This document shows, in pieces, positions 52,835 through 60,775 of a stretch of 64,000 nucleotides of DNA. The stretch is from DASVRA01 sp036388855 (GTDB lineage Bacteria; Pseudomonadota; Alphaproteobacteria; Caulobacterales; Caulobacteraceae). The notes under the pieces were generated by a model. It was not told where the DNA came from. It saw only the letters and a list, made by a program, of their open reading frames with translations, and searched no databases. The stretch is from assembly GCA_036388855.1 (NCBI GenBank), contig DASVRA010000030.1, positions 68,731 to 132,730 on the forward strand. The letters are read 5' to 3'. Made by a program: the position numbers and the translations under genes. Positions within the stretch are counted from its first letter, which is position 1. Each line of letters starts with the position of its first letter.

Positions 52835-54997
52835 ATGGCTGACGCGGGCGCCGGAGCAGTGAGCGAAGAGGCGATCCGCCTATCCGACGAACCTGCTTTC
52901 CGCCTTGGCGTGGCCCAGGTCCTCCCCTCGACCGGCGAACTCCGGGTCGGCACTCAGGTGGAGCGCCTCGAGCCCAGGGTGATGCAGGTGCTGGTCGCCT
53001 TGGCTCGGGCCGAGGGCGAGGTCGTGTCGCGCGAGAGCCTGGCGCGCAGCTGCTGGGGCGGCCGCGTGGTCGGCGACGACGCGATCAACCGCACGCTCTC
53101 GACCTTGCGGGCGGTCGCCAGGCGCCTTCCCGCGCCGGTCTTCGAGATCGAGACCCTGCCCCGCATCGGCTACCGGCTGAAGACGGCACCCGATCCGCCG
53201 CCGACGGCGCAGGCCCCCTCCGCCGGCCGGTCCGCGCGCAGGCCCGTCTGGCCGCTGCTCGCCGCTGCAGCCTTCGTCCTGGCCGCCGTCGCCGCGGCTG
53301 CTGTTCTGCTGAACGGTCAGGGGAGGGGCGGACAGGACTGGGAGGTCGAAAGCTACCGCGTCGCCGTCGGCAGCGGCGTCGACGAGAGGAGCCCCAGCCT
53401 CTCGCCGGACGGCCGCTTCCTGGCCTACGCCGCGCCTCCCTCCGGCGCCGACGGCCCTGCAGACATCTACGTGCAGGGCCTCGCCGGCGGAGCGCCGGTG
53501 CGGCTGGTCGCCAGCCCGGAGGATGACATAGCCCCGGCCTGGGCGCCCTGGGGCGACCACATCGCCTTCGTCAGATCCTCCTTCGTGTTCGGCAGGCCGA
53601 CCCCCGGACCAGCGAAACCCTGCGGGATCTTGGTCAAGACCGTTCCGAACGGCCCAGAACGGCTTGTCGGACAGTGCACGGTCAGCCCCTTCACCAGCCG
53701 CGTCAGCTGGACGCCGGACGGCAAGTCGCTCGTGTTTTCCGACTGGAGGCCGGGAGCCCCGCTGCCCATCGTGCGGCTCGACATCGCCACCGGCCGCAAG
53801 TCGCCGCTCACGCGGCCGCCGCCCGGCATCCACGGCGACTTCGATGGCGTGGTGTCCCCCGATGGCCGGACCCTGGCCTTCCGCCGCTACCTCTCGACCC
53901 AATCGGGCGACATTTACCTGCAGGACCTGCGTTCGGGCCGCCTGACCCGCCTCACCTCCGATGGCGGCGTCGGCTACATCGACTGGGCGCCGGACGGCCG
54001 CAACCTGATCGTCAGCAGCGAACGCGGCGGCGGGCACAATCTCTGGCGCTTTCCGGTCAAGCCCAAGGCGCGGCCCCAGCGCCTGTTTTGGGGCACGGGG
54101 CCTATCTACCGCACCAGCGCGGCCGCGGGCCTGGCCGCTTTCGAAATCGGCCGCGAAGCCTTCAACATCGTGCGCCTGCGCAACGGCGTGGAACAGCCGG
54201 TCACCACGGGGGTTCGCACGGACTATGGCCCCGACGTGTCGCCGGCGGGCGTGCTGGCCTTCCTGAACCAGGATGAAGGCAATTCCGTCTGGCTGCAGCG
54301 GCCCGGTGAGGCCGCGCGAAAGCTGACCGACCTTCCCCTACTGGACGCTCGCGCCCTGCGCTGGTCCCCCGACGGCCGGACCCTCGCCCTGCTTGGCAAC
54401 CCCCGGGGCGGCGAGACGACCATCTACCTTCTGGACGTGGAGACCACGCGACTGCGGAGGCTGCCGGAGTTTGGACCTACTCCGATAAGCCTGTCGTGGA
54501 CGCGGGATAGCCGCAGCCTCGTCCTCGCCGCCGCGGAGCCCCGCGGCCGCAGGCTCTGGCGCCTGTCGTTGGGGCCGGGGGGCAAGCCCCAGCCGATCAG
54601 CGGCTTCGGCTGGAACTGGGCCGAGACCGGTCCCGACGCCGTTTACGCCCTGCGCGAGGGTGAGCCGGGGGTATGGCGCCTGGCGCCGGGCTCCCCACCA
54701 GTGCGCCTCGCGCTCCACCCCACGACGGTGAGCAACTGGAACCGCTGGGGCTTAAAGCCAACCTGGACGATCAGGGTTTCGGGCGACCGGCTCCACATCT
54801 GGGAAACCAGAGCCGACGGATCGAAGGTAGACCATTGGAGCGTGCCGCTGATGGGAGGCCGGGTCGAACGCGGCGGGGACCTGGACGGCCGCCTGATGGA
54901 TTTCGCGCGCGACCCCCACACCGGCGACATGATCGCCTTCAAGTCCGTCCAGCAGAACATCGACATCGGGATTATACGGCTGGCACCCCGCCGCTGA
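52835..54997 (+). CDS. Membrane-anchored winged-helix protein with TolB-like beta-propeller (CadC-like layout)
   Basis: 720 aa: N-terminal OmpR/CadC-type winged helix (LEPRVMQVLVALARAEGEVV, CWGGRVVGDDAINRTLSTLR, ETLPRIGYRLKT; residues about 40-125), one membrane helix (VWPLLAAAAFVLAAVAAAAVLL), then a periplasmic six- to eight-blade propeller with PD40/TolB repeats (RSPSLSPDGRFLAYA, VSWTPDGKSLVFSDW, VVSPDGRTLAFRRY, LRWSPDGRTLALLG). A one-component sensor that reads a periplasmic signal and regulates DNA directly is implied by the layout. It is divergent from the RTX gene, a plausible target. Confidence 0.87.
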   Translation: MADAGAGAVSEEAIRLSDEPAFRLGVAQVLPSTGELRVGTQVERLEPRVMQVLVALARAEGEVVSRESLARSCWGGRVVGDDAINRTLSTLRAVARRLPAPVFEIETLPRIGYRLKTAPDPPPTAQAPSAGRSARRPVWPLLAAAAFVLAAVAAAAVLLNGQGRGGQDWEVESYRVAVGSGVDERSPSLSPDGRFLAYAAPPSGADGPADIYVQGLAGGAPVRLVASPEDDIAPAWAPWGDHIAFVRSSFVFGRPTPGPAKPCGILVKTVPNGPERLVGQCTVSPFTSRVSWTPDGKSLVFSDWRPGAPLPIVRLDIATGRKSPLTRPPPGIHGDFDGVVSPDGRTLAFRRYLSTQSGDIYLQDLRSGRLTRLTSDGGVGYIDWAPDGRNLIVSSERGGGHNLWRFPVKPKARPQRLFWGTGPIYRTSAAAGLAAFEIGREAFNIVRLRNGVEQPVTTGVRTDYGPDVSPAGVLAFLNQDEGNSVWLQRPGEAARKLTDLPLLDARALRWSPDGRTLALLGNPRGGETTIYLLDVETTRLRRLPEFGPTPISLSWTRDSRSLVLAAAEPRGRRLWRLSLGPGGKPQPISGFGWNWAETGPDAVYALREGEPGVWRLAPGSPPVRLALHPTTVSNWNRWGLKPTWTIRVSGDRLHIWETRADGSKVDHWSVPLMGGRVERGGDLDGRLMDFARDPHTGDMIAFKSVQQNIDIGIIRLAPRR

Positions 54998-55022
54998 TCA
55001 GCTACTAGTTCATCACCTGCTC
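54996..55022. repeat. Palindromic intergenic repeat, partial copy
   Basis: Contains AGTTCATCACCTGCTC directly after the stop of the winged-helix gene; the left arm is degraded. Same family as 45925-45949. Confidence 0.5.
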
Positions 55023-55370
55023 AGTACACATCGCTTTACCGTCAGTGGCTCCAAGCGGAGATTTGGAGAGATCAAGTCGTTACTGGCGACCATCCGTGCG
55101 GTTCCACCCCTAGACAGACGCGGCTACCGTCGACGCAGCTTGGCAGCTCGGGTGTCCGATTTCGTGACTGCACCGGTCAATGTGCATTGTTGCCCGCTGC
55201 CCTCGCGGCGCATCACACTCGTGCTTCTTTGCCCGATAGCTGCCCTTCCGAAGGTCAGCAAAGCGTCAGGAGCGGACGCTCCCGGCGCCACCGCCGCTGA
55301 GGCCATCGACCGGCTGCTCCCGGGACGCCCTCGCGCCCCCTCCCCTGCCGCTCAACCGATCATCAGTCTT

Positions 55371-55408
55371 CTGCTCTTGTGGGTGGCGGGAGGGGCCCAC
55401 AAAAGCAG
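55371..55408. repeat. Strong hairpin (13-bp arms)
   Basis: CTGCTCTTGTGGG and CCCACAAAAGCAG are inverted arms with one mismatch around a 12-nt loop (TGGCGGGAGGGG). It lies in a gene-free zone (54998-55605). It may be a repeat palindrome or a small-RNA or terminator hairpin; a shorter related word TCCCACAAAAG is at 39371. Confidence 0.55.
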
Positions 55409-55459
55409 GAGAGAGTTTCGATCCCGAGGCAAGCCCTGCTAAGCTAGCGGCCCCTGGGC

Positions 55460-55487
55460 GAGCCGGTGCGGGGTTCATCACCTGCTC
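55460..55487. repeat. Palindromic intergenic repeat, copy
   Basis: GAGCCGGTG, loop with GGGTTCAT, then CACCTGCTC; arms match at 8 of 9 positions. Same family as 45925-45949. Confidence 0.6.
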
Positions 55488-55605
55488 TCCACGGAATGCT
55501 AGTCCGTGAGTGTCGGCGGGAAAGAAGTCAGCTAGCGCAATCCAGCCTCAGGTGATCAACCAGCTCTGGTCCGAGAAGTGTATCCCTGGATCAGGAGCGC
55601 CTCCA

Positions 55606-55800
55606 CTAGATCCGCAACGACTGATTTCGCTGAGTTGGTCGACCACCCCGCCTCGAATAGAAGGTGTCGCTTCCCGCCTCCCCTCTAAGTACATCGCGTC
55701 CGCCGCTGTCGCCGTAAAGCACGTCGTTGCCAGCGTCGTCGTACACCGCGTCAGTCTCCGGTTCCACCGGCGGGGGGACCAACTGCCCATAGGCCTGCTG
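55606..55800 (-). pseudogene. RTX protein remnant
   Basis: A 65-codon minus-strand frame, opened by a stop rather than a start codon, reads VYDDAGNDVLYGDSGGRDVL then RGEAGSDTFYS: two to three RTX nonapeptide repeats. A neighbouring frame continues with RGGVVDQLSE, which resembles the GGVVDQTDFVL tail of the RTX gene at 49540. So this is the decayed 3' end of a second RTX gene, broken by a frameshift and missing most of its length. Confidence 0.65.
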
Positions 55801-55847
55801 TCATCCGTTCGGTAGAGGCGCTGGACTGGCGCCTGCCAAAGCACCAG

Positions 55848-56815
55848 TCACGGCAGAGGAGCGTCGGACGCAATCATCTTTCCGGGATTCATGATTCCCC
55901 GCGGATCCAGGGATCTTTTGATTTCGCGCATCAAGGCCACCGCCGGCCCGTGCTCTTCCGCCAGAAGGCCGCACCGGTGCAGCCCGATGCCGTGTTCACC
56001 CGTACACGTCCCACCGAGGCGCAGAGCGCGCCGTGCGACAGCTTCAGCGACGGCTTCTGCTTTCTGATGCTCGCGCTCGTCTGCGGGATCGTAGGGGATC
56101 ATCATGTGGAAGTTCCCATCTCCCACATGCCCTATCACGGTGGCTGAGAGACCCGCGGCTTCAGCCTCGGCTCGGCTCTCAAGGATGCACTCGGCGAGCC
56201 TGATATCGGTACGCAGGCGTCGGTGACGATGGTCTCCTTCCCCGGAGTAAGTCGCCGCGCCGTCCAGTAGGCGTCGTGACGAGCCTTCCAAAGGCGATTG
56301 CGCTCTTCAGTCGAGCATGCCCAGGCGAGATCACTCGCACCGAGCGAACTGGTGACACTACGAACCTGCTTAACGTCTTCCGCCACGCCAACGGGCGCGC
56401 CATGAAACTCGAAAAAATAGAGCGGGCCGCGCGTCGAAACCCTCCAATCCTGAGAAGCGGATGGACGCATCCATCTGGCGCTCGTCCATCAGCTACTCGG
56501 GCGACCGGCACCCCCAGTTGAAGGACCATTATGACTGCGTCCACCGCCGATTTGAGGTCAGGGAACTGGCAAACCGCTGCGGCTATCTCCTCGGGAATTC
56601 CGAACAAGCGCAGCTGCAGCTCAGCTATCACGCCCAGCGTCCCTTCGCTGCCGAGGTACAGGGCGGTGAGGTCATAGCCAGCGGCCGACTTGCGGGCCCG
56701 TCCGCCGGTCCTGATTATTTCGCCAAAGGGCGTCACCACTGTGAGCCCCAACACCACCTCGCGCATGGTGCCGTAGCGAACCGCATTGGTGCCACTGGCG
56801 CGGGTCGCCGCCATG
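55848..56815 (-). pseudogene. FAD-linked oxidase (GlcD/D-lactate dehydrogenase family), frameshifted and truncated
   Basis: Three minus-strand frames together give one FAD-linked oxidase. The first, near 56815-56470, carries ASGTNAVRYGTMREVVLGLT and DLTALYLGSEGTLGVIAELQ. The second, near 56440-56205, has GPLYFFEFHGAPVGVAEDVK and LWKARHDAYWTARRL. The third runs to the stop at 55848 with GHVGDGNFHMMIPYDP, CTGEHGIGLHRCGL and SLDPRGIMNPGKMI. The FAD-binding N-terminus with the usual PHxR-type motif is missing, replaced by a methyltransferase fragment. With at least two frame breaks it cannot be functional. It lies next to tRNA-Lys in a decayed zone. Confidence 0.85.
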
Positions 56816-56816
56816 T

Positions 56817-57164
56817 CACGGCGCCGAGGATTACGAAGCACGCGTCTTGTGTGGCGTCGAGGAGCACGTCGCTTCGTTTCTCGATCAGGTCGATAACCAA
56901 AACCTGTGCCAGCAAACTCACCTTCGAGCGAAAGCCCTTGAACTCCGGCCTGCCAAGGAATGAGGCGGGGATGACGTAGTCGATCAGGCCGCCGGGTGGC
57001 ACGTGATCCAGGGTTCGGCGCAGGAACATGGCGTAGAGGTTGAGCCACCCGTTGGAGATGTCGCCGAATTCGTCCTGCCGCTCGCTCTCGAGCGCCCGCG
57101 GCAATCGCAGATAGGGCGGATTGCCAACCTCGTGGTCGACTTGCCCGGCCGTTTCAACCGGCAC
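56817..57164 (-). pseudogene. N6-adenine DNA methyltransferase fragment (Eco57I-like)
   Basis: About 115 codons with the catalytic motif IV as EVGNPPYLRLP, then FGDISNGWLNLYAMFLRRTL and GGLIDYVIPASFLGRPEFKG, all typical of Eco57I-type restriction-modification or BREX/DISARM-like adenine methyltransferases. The SAM-binding N-terminus and the target-recognition C-terminus are absent. At about 56817 the sequence runs directly into the FAD-oxidase remnant. A leftover of a defence or restriction gene on an island integrated by tRNA-Lys is the likely explanation. Confidence 0.75.
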
Positions 57165-57223
57165 CGCCAGGCTGTCGCTCGCTTGACGAGGGAGCTTTTG
57201 CGACTAACCTGTTGAAAAGGCGG

Positions 57224-57299
<76 letters not shown>

Positions 57300-57381
57300 A
57301 TGCCGGTCCCGGCGCGCCGGCGGCGAAGGGCGGGAACATAGCCGAAGGGCGCGCCGACGCAAGGGCGCAGGCGGAGGGGCG

Positions 57382-57753
57382 GTGGCAAGGCGGGATCTTA
57401 CCGGGGCGGTCGATTTCGCCCATCTGGAGCGTTATGCCGGCGGCGACCAGGCACTGGTGGACGAGGTGCTGGAGCTGTTCCGCGAGCAGGTGGCCGTGTG
57501 GCTCAGGTTGCTAGCGCCGGACGCGCCAGCCGGCGCCTGGAAGGACGCGGCGCATTCGCTCAAGGGCTCGGCGCTCGGTGTGGGTGCGTTTGATCTCGCC
57601 AAAGCCTGCGAGGGCGCCGAAGCCGCGCGGGACTCGAACATCGGCGGGCGCCAGGTCGCGCTAGAGCGGGTGCGGGACACGCTGGACCTCGCGCTTGCCG
57701 ACGTGGCGGCGTACGCACATGAGCGCGCCTTGCAGTCGCTCAGGAGCCCCTAA
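57382..57753 (+). CDS. Hpt-domain histidine phosphotransfer protein
   Basis: Stand-alone Hpt protein of 123 aa, GTG start with GCGGAGGGG 4 nt upstream. The phosphorylated histidine is in WKDAAHSLKGSALGVGAFDL, within a four-helix bundle (YAGGDQALVDEVLELFREQV and following). It shuttles phosphate between hybrid kinase receiver domains and response regulators; the partner is not in this window. It differs from ChpT, which is a larger pseudo-kinase-type protein. Confidence 0.88.
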   Translation: MARRDLTGAVDFAHLERYAGGDQALVDEVLELFREQVAVWLRLLAPDAPAGAWKDAAHSLKGSALGVGAFDLAKACEGAEAARDSNIGGRQVALERVRDTLDLALADVAAYAHERALQSLRSP

Positions 57754-57760
57754 AACGGCA

Positions 57761-58243
57761 TCAGCGCGGCGGGCAGCCCTTGAAGGTTCCAACCTTGGTG
57801 GCGCTCAGCACCGCCAGGTTCAGGCCCTTCTTCATGAACTGCTGCATGGAGTTGCGGCCGGCGCCGGTGAACATGTCCACCCGCGAGCCCTTGATCGCGC
57901 CGCCGGTGTCGGAGGCGTACCACAGGCCGTCGTGCGACCCGCCCCCCGGCATCCGCATGCCGACCGTCTCTTGGATGAACACGATGCTGCGCTTGGGAAG
58001 GAAGCGCGGGTCCACCGCCAGAGTTCTCATCGGCGATACCGCGCACCCCAGCGAGTCGCGACCGCCGACGCCCTTGGCGCCGATGTGGTAGAGGGTGGCT
58101 TTGAGCTTAAGACCTTGTTCCCCGGGCGAGCCCTGGATGGTCTTGGAGATCAGGTCTCCGATCGGATCGGCCGACTTCGCATGTGCGGACTGGGTCGCGA
58201 ACGCGACCGCTACCGCGGCGAGGCATGCCAGAGTGCGCTTCAT
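57761..58243 (-). CDS. Exported 3D-domain protein (double-psi beta-barrel)
   Basis: 160 aa with signal peptide MKRTLACLAAVAVAFATQSAHA. The 3D motif cluster is visible: ATLYHIGAKGVGGRDSLGCA, TLAVDPRFLPKRSIVFIQET, GLWYASDTGGAIKGSRVDMF with three conserved Asp residues, as in MltA/YuiC-type murein-acting proteins. Two cysteines (LGCAVS and FKGCPP) could form a disulfide. Probably a periplasmic cell-wall hydrolase or related binding protein. It is convergent with the Hpt gene, 7 bp apart. Confidence 0.85.
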   Translation of the reverse strand: MKRTLACLAAVAVAFATQSAHAKSADPIGDLISKTIQGSPGEQGLKLKATLYHIGAKGVGGRDSLGCAVSPMRTLAVDPRFLPKRSIVFIQETVGMRMPGGGSHDGLWYASDTGGAIKGSRVDMFTGAGRNSMQQFMKKGLNLAVLSATKVGTFKGCPPR

Positions 58244-58372
58244 CAGCGGTTCCCTGTTGTTGCTCGTCGTCTCTTTGTGACAGCCTAGCTAGTTTGGGCG
58301 GGGCTGCCAACCGCCCTATGCGTATGCCTATCAAATGAGGCGCGATTCCGGCGGGTCCAGGGGGTGCGACAA

Positions 58373-58963
58373 ATGGTGCTGACCATCTACGGCGATCTCC
58401 GCTCGGGCAACTGCCTCAAGGTCAAGTGGACGGCGGAGAAGCTGAACATTTCGTATAGGTGGATTGAAGTCGATGTGGTCGGCGGAGAGACGCGAAGTCC
58501 GGAATTCATCTCGATCAATCCTGCGGGGCAGGTTCCGGCGGTGGTGCTGAACGATGGACGCATTCTGGCGCAGTCGAACGCGATCATCTTCTACTTGGCT
58601 GAAGGCTCGCGGCTGGTCCCCGCCGAAGCCTTCGCCCGGGCGCGGATGCTCGAGTGGATGTTCTGGGAGCAGTACAGCCACGAGCCTTATATCGCCGTGG
58701 CGCGGTTCCAGATGGCCTACCTCGGCAAGCCGCGCGAGGCGCTGGAGCCGCGGCTGTTCGAACGCGGCGAGGCGGCGCTCCGGCGCCTGGAGGGCGCGCT
58801 GGGCGGCTCCCCCTTCCTCGTCGCCGACGACCTGAGCCTCGCCGACGTCGCGCTCGTCGCCTACACCCGCGTCGCCCATGAAGGTGGCTTCGACCTGGCG
58901 CCTTTCCCCGCCGTCCGAGACTGGATCGGCAGGGTGGAACGCGAACTCGGCATCGAGTCCTGA
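58373..58963 (+). CDS. Glutathione S-transferase family protein
   Basis: 196 aa, ATG at 58373 (a GTG three codons upstream is also in frame). Thioredoxin-like N-domain MVLTIYGDLRSGNCLKVKWT with SGNC near the catalytic position, NPAGQVPAVVLNDGRILAQS (cis-Pro and glutathione-contact SNAI) and an all-helical C-domain with LADDLSLADVALVAYTRVAH. Cytoplasmic; the substrate is unknown. The next gene begins 3 bp after its stop. Confidence 0.92.
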   Translation: MVLTIYGDLRSGNCLKVKWTAEKLNISYRWIEVDVVGGETRSPEFISINPAGQVPAVVLNDGRILAQSNAIIFYLAEGSRLVPAEAFARARMLEWMFWEQYSHEPYIAVARFQMAYLGKPREALEPRLFERGEAALRRLEGALGGSPFLVADDLSLADVALVAYTRVAHEGGFDLAPFPAVRDWIGRVERELGIES

Positions 58964-58966
58964 GCC

Positions 58967-59980
58967 ATGCGGCCCTCCCCTGCCCTCTGCGTGGCCATCG
59001 CGGCCGCGGCGCTTGCGATCCCCGCCGGCGCCTTCGCCTGGGGGGCCACGGGGCACCGGCTGGTCGGCGCGGCGGCGGTGGAGGCGCTTCCTCCCGAGCT
59101 GCCCGCCTTCCTCAGGCAACCCGCCGTCGTCGAAGAGATCGCCGAGCTGTCGCGCGAGCCCGACCGCTGGCGGGACGCCGGGCGCGTTCACGACGCCGAC
59201 CGCGACCCGGCGCACTTCATCGACTTGGACGACGAGGGGAAGGCACCGGGCGGTTTGGCCTTGACGGCGCTTCCCTCAACCCGCGCCGCCTATGAGGCCG
59301 CGGTCGGCGCGGCCGGAGCGAAGGTGTCGGAGACGGGCTACCTCCCCTACGCCATCGCCGACGCTTGGCAGCAGCTGGCCAAGGACTTTGCCTACTGGCG
59401 GGCGTTGAACGCGGCCGCGCCGCGCGAACGCGACCGCGCCCGCCGGGCCTGGCTGCGCCGGGACCTCGCCCGCCGCGAGCGACTGATCGTGCGCGACCTA
59501 GGCGTGCTCGGCCACTATGTCGGCGATGGCAGCCAGCCAATGCACGTCTCCGTCCACGCAAACGGCTGGGGCGATCACCCCAACCCCAAAGGCTACACCC
59601 GCTCGCGCATCCACGCCCCCGTCGAAGGCGATTTCGTCCGCACCAACGTGCGGCCCCAGGCGGTGCGGGCCGGCCTCGCGCCCTTCCGCCCCTGCGGTTG
59701 CGCCATCGAGGCGCGGATTGCCGCCTACCTTGCCGCCAGCTGGCGCCAGGTGGAGCCGCTGTACGCGTTGGAAAAGGCGGGCGGCTTCGAAGGAACCGAC
59801 CAGCGGGCGACCGCCTTCGTCACCGAACGGCTGGCCGCCGGCGCCTCGGAGCTGCGCGACATGACGGTGGAGGCGTGGCGCGCCTCGGGGGCCATGACGG
59901 TGGGCTATCCGCAGCTCAAGGTTTCGGACGTCGAGGCGGCCCGGGCCGATCCATTCGAATCGCTGTTCGGGAAAGACTGA
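58967..59980 (+). CDS. Exported S1/P1-type zinc nuclease
   Basis: 337 aa. The signal peptide ends at FA-WGATGHRLVG so that Trp becomes the mature N-terminus and first zinc ligand, as in P1 nuclease. Other ligands: REPDRWRD, DPAHFIDLDD, LGVLGHYVGDGSQPMHVSVH and a following His/Asp. It degrades single-stranded DNA or RNA and removes 3' phosphates outside the cytoplasm, a nutrient-scavenging role. One spacer base separates it from the NUDIX gene. Confidence 0.9.
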   Translation: MRPSPALCVAIAAAALAIPAGAFAWGATGHRLVGAAAVEALPPELPAFLRQPAVVEEIAELSREPDRWRDAGRVHDADRDPAHFIDLDDEGKAPGGLALTALPSTRAAYEAAVGAAGAKVSETGYLPYAIADAWQQLAKDFAYWRALNAAAPRERDRARRAWLRRDLARRERLIVRDLGVLGHYVGDGSQPMHVSVHANGWGDHPNPKGYTRSRIHAPVEGDFVRTNVRPQAVRAGLAPFRPCGCAIEARIAAYLAASWRQVEPLYALEKAGGFEGTDQRATAFVTERLAAGASELRDMTVEAWRASGAMTVGYPQLKVSDVEAARADPFESLFGKD

Positions 59981-59981
59981 C

Positions 59982-60440
59982 GTGTCCGACGGAGCCGCCC
60001 TGCAGTTTGGACGCCGGGAGGAGGGACTGGAGTACCGCGACCGCCCCTGCGCCTTCGGCGTAGCGGAGCGGGACGGGCGGCTGGCGCTGGTGCGGGTGAC
60101 ACGGGGCAGCGAGGCGGCGTTCTTCGACCTGCCGGGCGGCGCGTTGGACGAGGGGGAAGCGGAGGCCCAGGCGCTCGAGCGGGAGTTCGGCGAGGAGACG
60201 GGGCTCAAGGTGCGCGCCGAGGTGCTGCTAAGCAGAGCGGACGAGTATCTGCTGAAGTTCGACGGCGAGCCGATCAACAACCGATGTGGACTCTGGCGCT
60301 GCGCCGTCCAGGGCGAGGCGCCAGAGCTGAAGACGGAGCCCGAACACGAGTTGGTGTGGATGCCGCCCGAGGAGGCGCTACGGGTGCTGCGCCACGACAG
60401 CCATGCCTGGGCGGTGGCCTGCTGGCTCCGTTCGTCTTGA
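59982..60440 (+). CDS. NUDIX hydrolase
   Basis: 152 aa, GTG start directly after the nuclease stop. The NUDIX box is complete: GGALDEGEAEAQALEREFGE followed by ETGL (pattern GX5EX7REUXEEXGU). It hydrolyses a nucleoside diphosphate linked to another group. Specificity cannot be assigned; the pairing with an exported nuclease may be only positional. Confidence 0.92.
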   Translation: MSDGAALQFGRREEGLEYRDRPCAFGVAERDGRLALVRVTRGSEAAFFDLPGGALDEGEAEAQALEREFGEETGLKVRAEVLLSRADEYLLKFDGEPINNRCGLWRCAVQGEAPELKTEPEHELVWMPPEEALRVLRHDSHAWAVACWLRSS

Positions 60441-60480
60441 TCGCTCCGGGGCTGACCGTTAGAAGCTGGCCCACGCGTTT

Positions 60481-60557
60481 GCCGCCTTAGCTCAGTTGGT
60501 TAGAGCGCCGGTTTGTGGAGCCGGAGGTCCTCAGTTCAAGCCTGAGAGGCGGTACCA
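60481..60557 (+). tRNA. tRNA-His (GTG)
   Basis: Cloverleaf with acceptor GCCGCCT/AGGCGGT, D-arm GCTCAGTTGGTTAGAGC, anticodon stem-loop CCGGT-TTGTGGA-GCCGG (anticodon GTG), T-arm CTCAGTTCAAGCCTGAG, A73 and encoded CCA. The base before position 1 is T, so G-1 is not encoded, and A73 replaces C73. This matches the known alphaproteobacterial exception in tRNA-His identity. Base pair 1:72 reads as G-U. Confidence 0.95.
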
Positions 60558-60672
60558 TCTCTCCACCATCACAGGCGCGGCGCCGTGGAACGGCTCTTGA
60601 ACCTGGGCCGTTGAGGCGCGCGGGTCTGGCCAAACCGGCTCGCCGAGGCTAGAAACGGGCTCTCGCCTTTGA

Positions 60673-60692
60673 TTGACCGACCGGTCGGTCAA
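60673..60692. promoter_or_regulatory. Perfect 20-bp palindrome, TetR-type operator
   Basis: TTGACCGACCGGTCGGTCAA is a perfect palindrome 84 bp upstream of the pckG start, in the gap after tRNA-His. GACCGACCGGTCGGTC is a well-known form of TetR-family operators. No TetR gene is in the window, so a distant regulator would act on pckG. Confidence 0.65.
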
Positions 60693-60775
60693 CTTGCCAC
60701 GGCAGCGAACTGGTTCTCTGTGGACGACGTCCGGCACAGCCCTCGCCTGGCAAGCCGAGTTGATTGGAGAGTTGC

